Source: Rhodobacterales bacterium LSUCC0031 (lineage in GTDB: Bacteria; Pseudomonadota; Alphaproteobacteria; Rhodobacterales; Rhodobacteraceae). Taken from it: a stretch of 64,000 nt of DNA. Positions 43,522 through 55,349 of the stretch are shown one piece after another. The position numbers and the translations under genes are program-made. Under the pieces are notes generated by a model. The model saw only the letters and a program-made list of their open reading frames with translations, made no database searches and was not told where the DNA came from. The DNA lies in assembly GCA_015689735.1 (NCBI GenBank), contig WVSP01000003.1:372001-436000 (forward strand), written 5' to 3'. Numbering within the stretch: position 1 is the first letter of the stretch; every line of letters begins with the position of its first letter.

Positions 43522-45012
43522 ATGATCTCGATTGCGACCTATCGCGCCCAATGGCTGGGCAATATCCGTGGCGACCTGTTGTCGGGGCTGGTCGTCGCCT
43601 TGGCGCTGATCCCCGAGGCGATCGCCTTTTCCATCATCGCGGGCGTCGATCCCAAGGTCGGGCTTTACGCAAGCTTTTCCATCGCGGTGATCACGGCCAT
43701 CGCGGGCGGACGGCCGGGGATGATCTCGGCAGCGACAGCGGCGACGGCGGTCTTGATGGTGACCTTGGTGCGCGATCACGGGCTGCAATATCTGTTGGCG
43801 GCGACTGTTCTGGCGGGGCTTTTGCAGATCGCGATGGGGGTGTTGAAGCTGGGCTTTGTCATGCGCTTCGTGTCGAAATCGGTGATGACGGGTTTCGTCA
43901 ATGCGCTCGCCATCTTGATCTTCATGGCGCAGCTGCCCGAATTGGATCCGCGCAATGTCGGCTGGATGACCTATGCGATGGTGGCGGCGGGGCTTGCCAT
44001 CATCTACCTGTTTCCGCTGATCACAAAGGCGATCCCCGCGCCCTTGGTCACCATCATCACCTTGTCGGCGGTCAGCATGGCCTTGGGCCTCGATGTGCGT
44101 ACGGTGGGCGATATGGGTGCGTTGCCCGATACGCTGCCGGTGTTCCTGATCCCCGATATCCCGCTGACTTTCGAGACGCTGGCGATCATCTTTCCCTATT
44201 CCCTCGCCGTTTCGGTGGTTGGCCTGCTTGAAAGCCTGATGACCCAGAACATCGTGGACGAGCTGACCGACACCCCGTCAAACCGCAACCAGGAATGCAT
44301 CGGCCAGGGACTGGCCAATACAGCCACGGGGTTCATCGGCGGCATGGCGGGCTGCGCGATGATCGGGCAATCGATGATCAACGTGAAGTCTGGCGGGCGG
44401 GGGCGCTTATCGTGTTTTGCGGCGGGTGTGTTCTTGCTGATCTTGGTGGTGGGCTTGGGCGATCTGGTCTCGATGATCCCGATGCCGGCCTTGGTGGCGG
44501 TGATGATCATGGTCTCGATCGGCACATTCTCTTGGGCGTCTATCGGCAACCTGGCGACCCATCCCCGGTCTTCCTCGATCGTGATGCTGGCAACCGTGGC
44601 GACCGTGATCTGGACCCACAACCTTGCCATCGGCGTATTGATCGGGGTCTTGCTGTCGGGGATTTTCTTTGCCGGAAAGATTGCCCAACTCTTTGGCGTC
44701 ACCACCACGATCAGTGCCGACGGCCGGGTGCGCCGCTATACCTTTACGGGCCAGATCTTTTTCGGCTCGGTCGAAGATTTCATGGCTGCGTTCGATTTCC
44801 GCGATGTGCCTGAGCAGGTGATCATCGACGTCAGCGCCGCCCATATCTGGGATATCAGCGCAGTGCAGGCCCTCGACCTCGCAATCATGAAGTTTCGCCG
44901 CATGGGCGCGCGGGTCTTGGTCGAGGGGATGAATGCAGCAACCGAGACCTTGGTGGACAAGCTGGCCTTGCATGACAAACCCGCTGCCATGAACAAGATC
45001 TTGGATCACTAA
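43522..45012 (+). CDS. SulP-family anion transporter with STAS domain
   Basis: 496 residues with about eleven hydrophobic segments. [36 protein letters not shown] is the SulP signature region in the first helices. A C-terminal STAS domain follows ([51 protein letters not shown]), where the D-I-S-A motif replaces the D-S-S of anti-sigma antagonists. Substrates in the family are sulfate, bicarbonate or other anions; sequence alone does not decide. ATG 43522 has AGGA about 7 nt upstream; the 186-nt longer frame is not supported. Confidence 0.9.
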   Translation: MISIATYRAQWLGNIRGDLLSGLVVALALIPEAIAFSIIAGVDPKVGLYASFSIAVITAIAGGRPGMISAATAATAVLMVTLVRDHGLQYLLAATVLAGLLQIAMGVLKLGFVMRFVSKSVMTGFVNALAILIFMAQLPELDPRNVGWMTYAMVAAGLAIIYLFPLITKAIPAPLVTIITLSAVSMALGLDVRTVGDMGALPDTLPVFLIPDIPLTFETLAIIFPYSLAVSVVGLLESLMTQNIVDELTDTPSNRNQECIGQGLANTATGFIGGMAGCAMIGQSMINVKSGGRGRLSCFAAGVFLLILVVGLGDLVSMIPMPALVAVMIMVSIGTFSWASIGNLATHPRSSSIVMLATVATVIWTHNLAIGVLIGVLLSGIFFAGKIAQLFGVTTTISADGRVRRYTFTGQIFFGSVEDFMAAFDFRDVPEQVIIDVSAAHIWDISAVQALDLAIMKFRRMGARVLVEGMNAATETLVDKLALHDKPAAMNKILDH

Positions 45013-45019
45013 ACGGCGT

Positions 45020-45331
45020 TCAGTGGGTCCAGGCACCCTTGCGGTCGGTGGCAAAATTCTCGCCATAGCCACGGGCGCGAATATTCGGCTTGCGTGTCTT
45101 GGGTTGGAGGACCAGCGCATCGATGCCGTGAGCCTTGGCGTAATCTTGCGCGGCTTCCAGCGTGTCAAAACGCAGATGCACCTGGCTGTTCATGTCCGAA
45201 GACGAGGTCCAGCCCATCAACGGATCGACATCGCGTGCCGATTGCGGCGCGAATTCAAGCACCCAATGCTGCGTCTTTGCCATACCCGATGACATCGCCG
45301 TCTTGGCCGGTTTGTAAATGCGCGCGCGCAT
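45020..45331 (-). CDS. NDUFS4-like (ETC complex I subunit) protein
   Basis: 103 residues matching the ETC complex I subunit family, the bacterial counterpart of mitochondrial accessory subunit NDUFS4: [60 protein letters not shown] and a C-terminal [11 protein letters not shown]. In alphaproteobacteria it decorates the NuoEFG region of NADH dehydrogenase, yet it is typically encoded away from nuo, as here. ATG 45331 gives the standard N-terminus. It is convergent with the SulP gene. Confidence 0.93.
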   Translation of the reverse strand: MRARIYKPAKTAMSSGMAKTQHWVLEFAPQSARDVDPLMGWTSSSDMNSQVHLRFDTLEAAQDYAKAHGIDALVLQPKTRKPNIRARGYGENFATDRKGAWTH

Positions 45332-45715
45332 ATGCCCAACTTTCCGTAGCTTGATTTGCGCCCTATATGAAAAAGCTCGCTCCGGTTGTCCACACCCAAG
45401 CTGTCGCGGGGGGGAAGATGACGGTGCAAAATGCGTGCTTGCGGGCAAAGCCGAAGAGAGTTGCCGACCAACCCCGAGGGAGCGAGGGGTGGGTGGGTGG
45501 TTCGGGGCCAGTCGGCAACCGCTTCTGCTGCTTGCCTGACAAACTTACGATAAAAATGCTCATCTCGCAACGAAAGATTCCCGCTAAAGTTGTAAAAATG
45601 CAAGGGAATTTCGAAAGGGTTTGTTAACCAAGCCAAACCACATCTTGACGCCCCGCCAAGGGTTGAAGAGGGCGACTTTCAGGTCAATCTCTGCCGGGCC
45701 ATGGAGACCCACGCG
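45332..45715. other. 384-nt divergent region between the NDUFS4-like gene and uvrB
   Basis: Holds the long hairpin with a G-rich loop described separately and an AT-rich stretch at about 45540-45640. No GAAC/GTTC-N7 SOS box could be found by eye upstream of uvrB. Possible reading frames here have no family features and I do not count them as genes. Confidence 0.5.
45460..45519 (+). promoter_or_regulatory. long stem-loop with G-quadruplex-type loop upstream of uvrB
   Basis: GTTGCCGAC (45460-45468) pairs perfectly with GTCGGCAAC (45511-45519), and inside CCCCGA can pair with TCGGGG (45502-45507). The enclosed strand GGGGTGGGTGGGTGG plus the later GGGG (45486-45507) fits the G3-N1-7 quadruplex rule. 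The two folds would compete for the same G run. No T tract follows, so it is not a simple terminator. Confidence 0.55.
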
Positions 45716-47904
<2,189 letters not shown>

Positions 47905-47908
<4 letters not shown>

Positions 47909-48507
47909 CCCCCGGCACCACCCGGAACCACCGTCAACCCCAACCCCATCCAGTTCTGCATGCCCCCGCGATAATAGCTGATGTTCTCGGCTGGAAAGCC
48001 CGCCTCGATCATGCGGCGCGCCGCTGTGGGCGACTGGCCGCACCACGGGCCGTTGCAGAACAAGACGACCTTGGCCACGCCCTCCCCCTCGCAGATGAAC
48101 CCGTCAAAATCAGGCGCACAGCCCAACTCGCCCAAGCGGTCAGCAGCTTCGGTATAGGGAACGGAGATCGCGCCGGGGATCGTGCCAGCCTCGAATTCGG
48201 GACGGATGCGACCATCGATCACCACCGTGCCGGGGTCTTGCAGCGCGGCGATCACCTCCAACTCGCCAACGGGCGTAACGCCGGGCGCGGGGATCATCGG
48301 CTGGATGCAGAAATTCGGGCAAGGCCGCGAGGTAAGCAGCCAATCCCCCTCCAGCCGCGCGGTATTGTCTTGATTGCGCGTAATTTCAACCATGCCCGAC
48401 GCCGTCGGCACACTGGCGGCCATCATATCGGGTGTCAGCCCGACGGGATCGGCGTTGGCCGAAAGGGGAAGGGCGATTAGGCCCAATGCAAATGCCAGAT
48501 ATTTCAT
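47905..48507 (-). CDS. exported rhodanese-like protein
   Basis: 200 residues with a signal peptide ([19 protein letters not shown]). The rhodanese domain has [25 protein letters not shown] and the active loop [13 protein letters not shown], where the first Cys is the sulfur-carrying candidate. [18 protein letters not shown] is the closing helix. An additional Cys pair (CPNFC) precedes the domain. GGAGG is 5 nt before ATG 48507. It resembles periplasmic rhodaneses of the PQQ-CXXCW-type but lacks a clear C-x-x-C-W motif; sulfur transfer is only inferred. Confidence 0.85.
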
Positions 48508-48615
48508 CACAACCTCCCAACGTGTCGAGTCGAGGGTCGTGCAGCATGCGCAAACAGTCAACCTGTGGTTGGTTGCTGCCTTGCCGATCCGACAATTCGT
48601 GCCAAATTGTTCGCC

Positions 48616-49047
48616 ATGCTGCGCATGATCCTGCCGATCCTGATTGTCGTTGCCCCCCTGCCCGCCCCGGCATGGGAGGTTGGACGCATGGGTACGATCT
48701 GCACGCTCAGCGATGCTTCGGGCGATATCGTCTTGACCCATGATCCAAGCGGCCCGGTCTATACCATTACCGTCCGCCGCGACGATGCTTGGCCTGCCGT
48801 GGCGGTCTTCGGGATCACCTTTCTTGGGCAAGACAGCCTGACCATCACCACCGACCGCCACATGCGCGCGCCCGACGGGTTGTCGATCACGGTCACCGAT
48901 CGCGGCTTCGGCAATCTGCTGGCGGGCATGCGCGGCAATGACAGCGCGACGATTTTTGCCGGGCCGGTCAGCAAGACAATCTCGCTGGCCGGGGCCGGCC
49001 CGGCGGTCGACGCCTTTGAAGACTGTGCGCCTTTGCCCTTGTCCTAG
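48616..49047 (+). CDS. predicted exported protein of unknown function
   Basis: 143 residues with a signal peptide (MLRMILPILIVVAPLPAPAW). The mature part has one Cys near each end (GTICTLS, FEDCAPLP), a possible disulfide, and alternating hydrophobic/Thr-rich strands (VYTITVRRDDAW, SLTITTDRHM). No family recognised; the short size, paired terminal cysteines and strand-rich style recall the exported protein at 16834. It is divergent from the rhodanese gene and overlaps trmB by 4 nt at the 3' end. Confidence 0.68.
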   Translation: MLRMILPILIVVAPLPAPAWEVGRMGTICTLSDASGDIVLTHDPSGPVYTITVRRDDAWPAVAVFGITFLGQDSLTITTDRHMRAPDGLSITVTDRGFGNLLAGMRGNDSATIFAGPVSKTISLAGAGPAVDAFEDCAPLPLS

Positions 49048-49778
49048 CCAGCGCGGCGGAAGGTCAGGTAATGCGGCACACGCCCCTCGCGCAGCGCCTT
49101 TTGCTCGTAGCGAGTGGAGATCCAGTCCTCCCACGGGCGGTGAATATCGCCGTCCTCGGCCCGTACCCGCTCAAAGCCGTTTTTCGGCACGTGGACCAAC
49201 GTTTGGCGGACATAGTCGGGAATATCGGTGGCCACGCGAAAGATCGCGCCGGGTTTCAGCACGCGGGCCAGCGGCTCCAGATGCTCCGGCGTCACGAAGC
49301 GGCGGCGATGATGGCGCGCCTTGGGCCACGGATCGGGATAAAGCAGAAAGGCCCGCGCGATCGAGGCGGGCGGCAGCACATCGAACATATCGCGCACATC
49401 ACCGGGATAGACGCGCAGATTGTCCACACCCGCGCGCCGGATCTTGCCCAACAGCATCGCCACGCCATTGATATAGGGCTCGCAACCGATGATGCCGATA
49501 TGGGGGTTCAGGCTGGCCTGATGGACCATATGCTCGCCGCCGCCAAAGCCGATCTCAAGCCATGTCTCGCGCTCATCGAAAAGCGCAGCCAGATCGAGGG
49601 GGGTGCGGTCGGGGTTCTCTTCCCAATCCACAGCACCGGGGCTGAGCGCATCGAGATCTTCTTGAAGATAGACCTCTTGGCTGTCGCGCAGATGCTTGCC
49701 ACGGCGGCGGCCATAGAAATTGCGCGGCGGGCGGTCGGGGTGGTGGATCTTGGGCAAATCACATCCTCGGACGGTCAC
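49044..49778 (-). CDS. trmB: tRNA (guanine-46-N7)-methyltransferase TrmB
   Basis: Methylates G46 in the variable loop of tRNA; 244 residues. RPPRNFYGRRRGKHLRDSQ is the N-terminal basic region, LEIGFGGGEHMVHQA the SAM-binding motif I, and FLLYPDPWPKARHHRRRFV the signature motif with the PDPWPK-x-x-H-x-x-R-R sequence. It lies 3' of metK and lnt on the same strand, but the M50 protease gene is between them on the opposite strand. Confidence 0.95.
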   Translation of the reverse strand: MTVRGCDLPKIHHPDRPPRNFYGRRRGKHLRDSQEVYLQEDLDALSPGAVDWEENPDRTPLDLAALFDERETWLEIGFGGGEHMVHQASLNPHIGIIGCEPYINGVAMLLGKIRRAGVDNLRVYPGDVRDMFDVLPPASIARAFLLYPDPWPKARHHRRRFVTPEHLEPLARVLKPGAIFRVATDIPDYVRQTLVHVPKNGFERVRAEDGDIHRPWEDWISTRYEQKALREGRVPHYLTFRRAG

Positions 49779-49885
49779 AGCGCCGGGGTCTAGACGGTCG
49801 CGGCGCAGGCCTCAATCCCCCCTGCCCCTTCAATGCATCCCAAGAATGATTATCTATGTTCATCATAGTGACGGGAGGTCACCCC

Positions 49886-51076
49886 ATGTTTGGGCCATCC
49901 ATAAAGCTCTTTGACCTGCTTGGCTTTCCCATCCGCATTGATGCAAGCTGGTTCGTGATCGCGGCGCTCATCGTCTGGAGCTTGTCCTCGGGCTATTTCC
50001 CGCAAGCGTTGCCGGGTATGAGGCCGATGACCTATCTCGCGTTATCCATGGCAGCGATGATCGGTCTTTTTGGCAGTTTGATCTTGCATGAATTGGCCCA
50101 TTCTCTTGTCGCGCGGCGCTACGGGCTGAGGATCGGCGGGATCACGCTGTTCTTGTTCGGCGGGGTTGCCGAGCTTAGCGAAGAGCCAAAAAGCGCAGCT
50201 TCGGAATTCTGGATCGCGATTGCTGGCCCGGCAATGAGCGCGACGCTTGCGCTTGCCTTTGGCTTGGGCGCGGCCACCTTGCCGGAGCTTGGGACGCTTG
50301 CGGTGCTCTTGGGCTATCTGGCGGCTGTGAACCTGATGCTCGCTGTCTTCAACATGTTGCCCGCCTTTCCACTCGATGGTGGGCGGGTTTTGCGCGCATG
50401 GCTGTGGCAACGCGCCGGCGATCTGCAAGAGGCGACCCGCAAGGCCAGCGGCACGGGTGTCATCCTCGCCGCTGCACTGATGGGTTTGGGGTTTGTTTCG
50501 GCCATGTCAGGCGGCGGGATTGGCGGGTTCTGGCTGATCTTGATTGGCTTTTTCGTGCTGACCGCCAGCCGCAGCGCCTATCAACAGTTGGTGCTCCGCG
50601 ACAGCCTGCGCGGGCGGCGTGTGGGCGATCTGATGACGCCCAACCCGCAGACGGCCAGCCCCGAGATGCGCTTGGCGACGCTTGTGGATCAGATCATGCT
50701 CGCCCATGCCGTCAGCTTTGTACCGGTCGTGTCGGATGGCCAAATCCTCGGCCAGATCGATACGCGTCTGGTCAGGTCCGTGCCGCGCGCAACATGGCAG
50801 GATCGCGATGTCGGCAGCGTCATGGCACCGATCGATCCGAATAGCTTGATCTCGCCCCAGATGACGGCACAAGACGCGCTAGAGCGGCTTACCAAGGGGC
50901 CTGCGCGCAAGCTGATCGTGGTGGATCGCGGGGTGGTGTGTGGGGTGCTCAGCCTGCGTGACCTGTTGGGCCATATCGCCGTGGTGCAGGCCTTGGGCGG
51001 GGGCCTTGGCACCGTGCAAGCGGGCAAGGCCATGGCCCTGCCCGCTCATAAATCGATCCTCAGACCGCAGCCCTAA
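49886..51076 (+). CDS. site-2-type membrane metalloprotease (M50) with CBS domains
   Basis: 396 residues. The zinc site H68-E-L-A-H72 lies in the second membrane helix, and the third ligand is the Asp of [17 protein letters not shown] near residue 163. About six hydrophobic segments are followed by two CBS domains (roughly residues 245-370: [21 protein letters not shown] and [19 protein letters not shown]). This is the Rip3/SpoIVFB-like branch where CBS domains bind adenine nucleotides and gate proteolysis. ATG 49886 has GGGAGG 7 nt upstream. The end overlaps metK by 17 nt. The substrate, probably an anti-sigma or membrane regulator, is not visible. Confidence 0.9.
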   Translation: MFGPSIKLFDLLGFPIRIDASWFVIAALIVWSLSSGYFPQALPGMRPMTYLALSMAAMIGLFGSLILHELAHSLVARRYGLRIGGITLFLFGGVAELSEEPKSAASEFWIAIAGPAMSATLALAFGLGAATLPELGTLAVLLGYLAAVNLMLAVFNMLPAFPLDGGRVLRAWLWQRAGDLQEATRKASGTGVILAAALMGLGFVSAMSGGGIGGFWLILIGFFVLTASRSAYQQLVLRDSLRGRRVGDLMTPNPQTASPEMRLATLVDQIMLAHAVSFVPVVSDGQILGQIDTRLVRSVPRATWQDRDVGSVMAPIDPNSLISPQMTAQDALERLTKGPARKLIVVDRGVVCGVLSLRDLLGHIAVVQALGGGLGTVQAGKAMALPAHKSILRPQP

Positions 51077-52241
51077 GGGCCTCGACCAGATCGGTGCGTT
51101 CCCAGCTAAAGCCACCATCGGCCTCAGGCGCACGACCGAAATGGCCATAGGCTGAGGTGCGGGCATAGATCGGCTTGTTCAGCCCCAGATGGGTGCGGAT
51201 GCCGCGCGGGGTCAAGCTCATCACCTTGCGGATCGCTGCCTCGATCTGGGCGGCGTCCACTTCTCCCGTGCCATGCGTGTCGGCATAGATCGACAAGGGC
51301 TCGGCCACGCCGATGGCGTAGCTGAGCTGAATGGTACAGCGCCGGGCAAGGCCCGAAGCGACCACGTTCTTGGCCAGATAGCGCGCGGCATAAGCGGCGG
51401 AACGGTCCACCTTGGTCGGGTCTTTCCCCGAAAACGCGCCGCCACCATGGGGTGCTGCCCCACCATAGGTATCGACGATGATCTTGCGGCCCGTGAGGCC
51501 AGCATCGCCATCGGGACCACCGATGACAAATTTACCCGTCGGGTTCACCCACCATTGGGTCTTTTCGCTGATCCAGCCCGAAGGCAGCACGTCGCGGATA
51601 TAGGGCTCGACGACGGCGCGCACATCGTCCGAGGTCATGGCCTCATCGAGATGTTGGGTGGACAACACGATTGAGGCGACCTCGACCGGCTTGCCGCCTT
51701 CGTAGCGCAGCGTGAGCTGGCTCTTGGCATCGGGGCCGAGTGTCGGTTCCTGACCCGATTTGCGCACCTCGGCCAGACGGCGCAGGATGGCATGGGCATA
51801 CTGGATCGGGGCGGGCATAAGCTCTGGCGTCTCATCCACGGCATAGCCGAACATGATCCCTTGGTCGCCCGCGCCCTCGTCCTTGTTCTCCGCGGCGTTC
51901 ACGCCTTGCGCGATATGGGCCGATTGCTCGTGCAAAAGGTTCGTCACCTCGACGGTCGCGTGGTGGAACTTGTCCTGCTCATAGCCGATATCGCGGATGC
52001 AGGCGCGCGCGATCTCGTCGATGCGGCCCATATACTCGGCAAGTTTCGCTTGATCCGACAGGCCGACCTCACCGCCAATCACGACGCGGTTGGTGGTGGC
52101 AAAAGTCTCGCAGGCGACGCGCGCCTCGGGCTCTTGTGCCAAAAACGCGTCAAGCACAGCGTCAGAAATGCGGTCGCAGACCTTATCGGGGTGGCCCTCC
52201 GAAACGGATTCGGAGGTGAACAGGTAATTATCTCGGGCCAT
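51060..52241 (-). CDS. metK: S-adenosylmethionine synthetase
   Basis: Makes SAM from methionine and ATP; 393 residues. [29 protein letters not shown] is the ATP-binding N-terminus and [29 protein letters not shown] the second signature. MARDNYLF at 52241 is taken as start; open-frame extensions to 52259 and 52298 would translate the riboswitch and are rejected. Expression is predicted to be controlled by the SAM/SAH-type riboswitch immediately upstream: SAM binding hides the ribosome site. The convergent M50 gene overlaps its 3' end by 17 nt. Confidence 0.97.
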   Translation of the reverse strand: MARDNYLFTSESVSEGHPDKVCDRISDAVLDAFLAQEPEARVACETFATTNRVVIGGEVGLSDQAKLAEYMGRIDEIARACIRDIGYEQDKFHHATVEVTNLLHEQSAHIAQGVNAAENKDEGAGDQGIMFGYAVDETPELMPAPIQYAHAILRRLAEVRKSGQEPTLGPDAKSQLTLRYEGGKPVEVASIVLSTQHLDEAMTSDDVRAVVEPYIRDVLPSGWISEKTQWWVNPTGKFVIGGPDGDAGLTGRKIIVDTYGGAAPHGGGAFSGKDPTKVDRSAAYAARYLAKNVVASGLARRCTIQLSYAIGVAEPLSIYADTHGTGEVDAAQIEAAIRKVMSLTPRGIRTHLGLNKPIYARTSAYGHFGRAPEADGGFSWERTDLVEALRAAV

Positions 52242-52249
52242 TGTGTGAA

Positions 52250-52294
52250 AGTGCTCCATTGTAAAGGATCCCCACGCCAGGAAGCCGTTGTGGG
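52250..52294 (-). ncRNA. SAM/SAH-type riboswitch upstream of metK
   Basis: On the minus strand CCCACAACGGCTTCCTGGC then GTGGGG, ATCCTTTACAATGGAGCA, gives the compact H-type pseudoknot known upstream of metK in Rhodobacterales. Stem 1 is CCCAC/GTGGG. The hairpin-loop segment GCTTCC can pair with GGAGC (52253-52257). That GGAG also serves as the Shine-Dalgarno of metK, so ligand-stabilised pairing would block translation. Confidence 0.88.
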
Positions 52295-52315
52295 TCATCG
52301 GTCGGCATTAAGCCG

Positions 52316-53863
52316 TCATGGGCCGGGGCGCAATGCCTGCCGCCGTCGCGCATGGACCAAAAGCCCCGCTGTTGCCAAAAGGACGATCAAGATGATCGGG
52401 GCATCGCCCGTCTTGGCGTAAAGCGTCGGCGGCATGGCCACAGGCAAAGGCGCATCCAGCGCACCGGCTGTGTTCAAGGGTAACATGGCCACGATCCCGC
52501 CCCGCGCATCGATGACGGCTGACACGCCGGTATTAGCGGCGCGCAAAAGCGGCAAGCCCTGCTCGGCGGCGCGCAGCCGGGCAAGGGCCAAATGCTGATA
52601 TGGCCCTGAGAAACGCCCGAACCAAGCATCATTTGTCACCTGCACCATCCAATCGCCGCGTGGGGTCCGGGCCAGATCGCGGGCAAAGATCGCCTCGTAA
52701 CAGACCATCGCAAAGGCCTGACCCAGGCTGTCGCCCAGCGCGATCAGTTCGGGGCCGGGGCCAGGGCGATAGCCACCATCCAAGCGTTCGGCCAAACCGC
52801 GCAGCCCCAACGCCTCGGCCACCATGCCGCCTGGCATGTATTCGCCAAAGGGGACAAGGCGGTGTTTGTCGTAAACGCTGAGGATCTCGCCGTTGCGATC
52901 CAACAAGGCCAAGCTGTTGCGCGGCAGAAAGCCCGCAAAGCGTTGCGCGCCGATGAGCGTCATTGCACCTCGGGCTGCGGCGGCAATCCGGGCGCGTTCG
53001 CTTGCAGAGTTGTCCAACAACACCGGCAAAGAGGTTTCCGGCCAAATCACAAGGTCAGGCAGCCGCGCGCTGGCTTGGGCAGTCAAGCTCAGGCCGCGCT
53101 GGAAAAAGACCGGGATCATATCGGCCCGCCACTTCAAGTGCTGTGGGGCGTTGGGCTGCACCAACCGAATGACCGGCGCATCGGGCGTAGGCGGCGGCGG
53201 CGGTAGCACCGTCGCGTCAAGGCGGATCGCCACAACCAAAAGGACAGACAGGACAGCCATCGCGGCAAGGGGGCGCGCCGTTCCGAAATAGGCCATGCCG
53301 CCTGCGATCGCCAAAACGACTAAGGTCAACCCATGCGCACCTGCGACGCCTGCCAAGGGCAAGAGTGGGCCGCCGATCAGCACATGGCCCGGATGCGCCC
53401 AAGGAAAACCCGTGAAGACGACCGCGCGTGCCGTCTCGGCCAGCAGCAACAAGCCCACCAATCCGGCGATGCGGGCGCCTTTCGACGCTTGGGGCAAGAG
53501 CCGCAGGGCAAGATAGGCAGCAAGCCACCAAAACAGCGCCAAACCACCCGCCATCGCCGCCAAGGCAAACGGCGCCATCCATCCGGTCGTGGCTGCATCA
53601 ACCAAGAAAGGTTCAACAAGCCAGTTCAGCGCAACGGCGAAATAGGACGTCCCGCCAAGCCAGAATAATCCCGCCCCAAGGCGCGGGCTGCGCGCGGCTG
53701 CCCCCAAATGCAACAGCATCGCGAAGGCGATCAGTGCGATGATCCACAGATCGAAGGGCGCATGACCAATCGCCGCCGCCATCCCGGCGAGTGCCGCCAA
53801 GATCTTTGGCCATATCGGCGACGCCCCGCCGTCAGGGACCGCCGCCGTCATCGATGTGTTCAC
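52316..53863 (-). CDS. lnt: apolipoprotein N-acyltransferase
   Basis: Adds the third acyl chain to outer-membrane lipoproteins; 515 residues. Several N-terminal membrane helices are followed by the periplasmic nitrilase-like domain with the catalytic Glu in VIWPETSLPVLL, Lys in YDKHRLVPFGEYMP and Cys in MVCYEAIFAR. A last membrane helix precedes HARRRQALRPG. It overlaps corC by 4 nt upstream and ends 22 nt before the metK riboswitch. Confidence 0.96.
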   Translation of the reverse strand: MNTSMTAAVPDGGASPIWPKILAALAGMAAAIGHAPFDLWIIALIAFAMLLHLGAAARSPRLGAGLFWLGGTSYFAVALNWLVEPFLVDAATTGWMAPFALAAMAGGLALFWWLAAYLALRLLPQASKGARIAGLVGLLLLAETARAVVFTGFPWAHPGHVLIGGPLLPLAGVAGAHGLTLVVLAIAGGMAYFGTARPLAAMAVLSVLLVVAIRLDATVLPPPPPTPDAPVIRLVQPNAPQHLKWRADMIPVFFQRGLSLTAQASARLPDLVIWPETSLPVLLDNSASERARIAAAARGAMTLIGAQRFAGFLPRNSLALLDRNGEILSVYDKHRLVPFGEYMPGGMVAEALGLRGLAERLDGGYRPGPGPELIALGDSLGQAFAMVCYEAIFARDLARTPRGDWMVQVTNDAWFGRFSGPYQHLALARLRAAEQGLPLLRAANTGVSAVIDARGGIVAMLPLNTAGALDAPLPVAMPPTLYAKTGDAPIILIVLLATAGLLVHARRRQALRPGP

Positions 53864-54759
53864 TCGGCCGCCGCCTTGGGCAGACGCACCCGCAATCGTT
53901 TGATCCTGCGCGGATCGGCATCGATCACCTCGAACTCCACACCGGAGGGGTGCGGCACCACCTCGCCACGCGCAGGCACGCGGCCGGACAAAAGGAACAC
54001 CAGACCGCCCAGCGTATCGACCTCTTCCTCATCGTCGACCTCGGAGAGTGCGACGCCGATCTCGGCCTCGAAATCCTCAAGCGGCGCCCGCGCCAAGGCA
54101 AGCCAAGCGCCCGATGCCTCGCGCGTCCAAGGCTGCGCCTCCTCGACGTCGTGCTCGTCCTCGATCTCGCCGATGACCTGTTCGATCAAGTCTTCAATGG
54201 TCAAAAGTCCTTCGACCCCGCCATATTCGTCGATCACCAGCGCCATATGCGTTCGCTCGGTCTGCATCTTGGCCAAGAGAACACCGATTGGCATCGAAGG
54301 CGGCACGAACAAGAGCGGCCTGAGCATGGTACGCAGCGAAAAGCCTGCCTGCTTGCCGTTAAAGCCATGCCGCAACGCCACATCCTTGAGATGGACCAGC
54401 CCCAAGGGGCTGTCGAGCGTGCCTTCATAGACCGGCAGGCGCGTCATGCCGCTGTCGCGGAACACCTTGACCAGCGCCGGCAGATCATCCTCGCACGAGA
54501 CCGAGACGATCTCGGCGCGGGGGATCATCACATCTTCGACGCGCATGCGGCGCAGGTTCGACATGCCGAATTGCGGCACCGCCGTTCCATTCGCGCCACC
54601 CGTTGCAGGGTGATGATCGATGTGGGGTATATCGGTTGCTGGCTCTTCGCCGGCACCGAAAAGTCTTGCGAAAAAACCCGGCCTTTGCGGCTGCGGGTCT
54701 TCATCCTCTCCCTGCGCGCGATGCGCCGCAGAAGACGAGGGATCAGGGTTTGAGCTCAT
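53860..54759 (-). CDS. CorC/HlyC-type CBS-pair transporter-associated protein
   Basis: 299 residues without membrane segments. Two CBS domains (RVEDVMIPRAEIVSVSCEDDLPALVKVFRDSGMTRLPVYEGTLD and PPSMPIGVLLAKMQTERTHMALVIDEYGGVEGLLTIEDLIEQVIGEI) are followed by the CorC_HlyC/TerC-associated C-terminal domain (ARAPLEDFEAEIGVALSEVDDEEEVDTLGGLVFLLSGRVPARGEVV). Homologues affect magnesium/cobalt efflux and membrane stress. ATG 54759 has AAGGAG just upstream. It sits between ybeY and lnt, as in many proteobacteria. Confidence 0.92.
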   Translation of the reverse strand: MSSNPDPSSSAAHRAQGEDEDPQPQRPGFFARLFGAGEEPATDIPHIDHHPATGGANGTAVPQFGMSNLRRMRVEDVMIPRAEIVSVSCEDDLPALVKVFRDSGMTRLPVYEGTLDSPLGLVHLKDVALRHGFNGKQAGFSLRTMLRPLLFVPPSMPIGVLLAKMQTERTHMALVIDEYGGVEGLLTIEDLIEQVIGEIEDEHDVEEAQPWTREASGAWLALARAPLEDFEAEIGVALSEVDDEEEVDTLGGLVFLLSGRVPARGEVVPHPSGVEFEVIDADPRRIKRLRVRLPKAAAE

Positions 54760-54801
54760 GGCTCCTTTCCAGACTGCACGCGCCCTGCATGGCACGCAGC
54801 C

Positions 54802-55299
54802 TCAATATGGGTCAGCAATGCCCAGTCTGGCAAGGATCGCTGTCTCCAAACTTTCCATTCGGTCTGCATCAGCATCATGAATGTGATCAAAACCCAACAG
54901 ATGCAGCAATCCATGCACCAAAAGGTGACTTAAATGATGATCGAGCGGTTTGCCCGCATCGGCTGCTTCGCGGGTAACAACACCAAAAGTGATCGCGATG
55001 TCGCCAAGTGCGAGCGGCGGCCCCGACATGTCAGGCGCAGGGAGTGTGGGCATATCCCCCGCCCGCGCTGGGGCGCGGTCATCTGCCGGCCACGACAAGA
55101 CATTGGTCGGGGTCGCCTTGCCGCGAAATTCACTGTTGAGCGCGGCGATCCGGTCATCATCACAGGCCAGAAGCGAAACACTGAAACACGCAGCAGGCAA
55201 ATCCAGTGCGGTGAATGTGGCGCGAAAGGCGGCACTGGCCAGCGCGTCAAGGCCGGTCGCTTCCCATGCGGGGTCTTCGATGAGAATGTCGATCTCCAT
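54802..55299 (-). CDS. ybeY: endoribonuclease YbeY, rRNA maturation factor
   Basis: Single-strand RNase for 16S rRNA 3' maturation and ribosome quality control; 165 residues. The zinc motif H-G-x-L-H-L-x-G-x-D-H appears as LVHGLLHLLGFDHIHDADADRME near residues 130-150. LNSEFRGKATPTNVLSWPAD is the conserved upstream motif (N-x-x-F-R-x-K-x-x-P-T-N-V-L-S-F/W). Its usual direct upstream neighbour phoH is separated from it here by a flavin oxidase gene. Confidence 0.95.
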   Translation of the reverse strand: MEIDILIEDPAWEATGLDALASAAFRATFTALDLPAACFSVSLLACDDDRIAALNSEFRGKATPTNVLSWPADDRAPARAGDMPTLPAPDMSGPPLALGDIAITFGVVTREAADAGKPLDHHLSHLLVHGLLHLLGFDHIHDADADRMESLETAILARLGIADPY

Positions 55300-55349
55300 G
55301 CAGCATGCCCATGCACCGGCCCGCGCGCCTGGTCAACTGCCCTTGTACT

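Noticed and set aside
45367-45627. 86-residue plus-strand frame in the uvrB upstream region
   Set aside because: It crosses the hairpin/G-rich loop and shows no family features; treated as non-coding.
45540-45715. SOS (LexA) box before uvrB
   Set aside because: Neither GTTC-N7-GTTC nor GAAC-N7-GAAC, nor close variants, could be found by eye.
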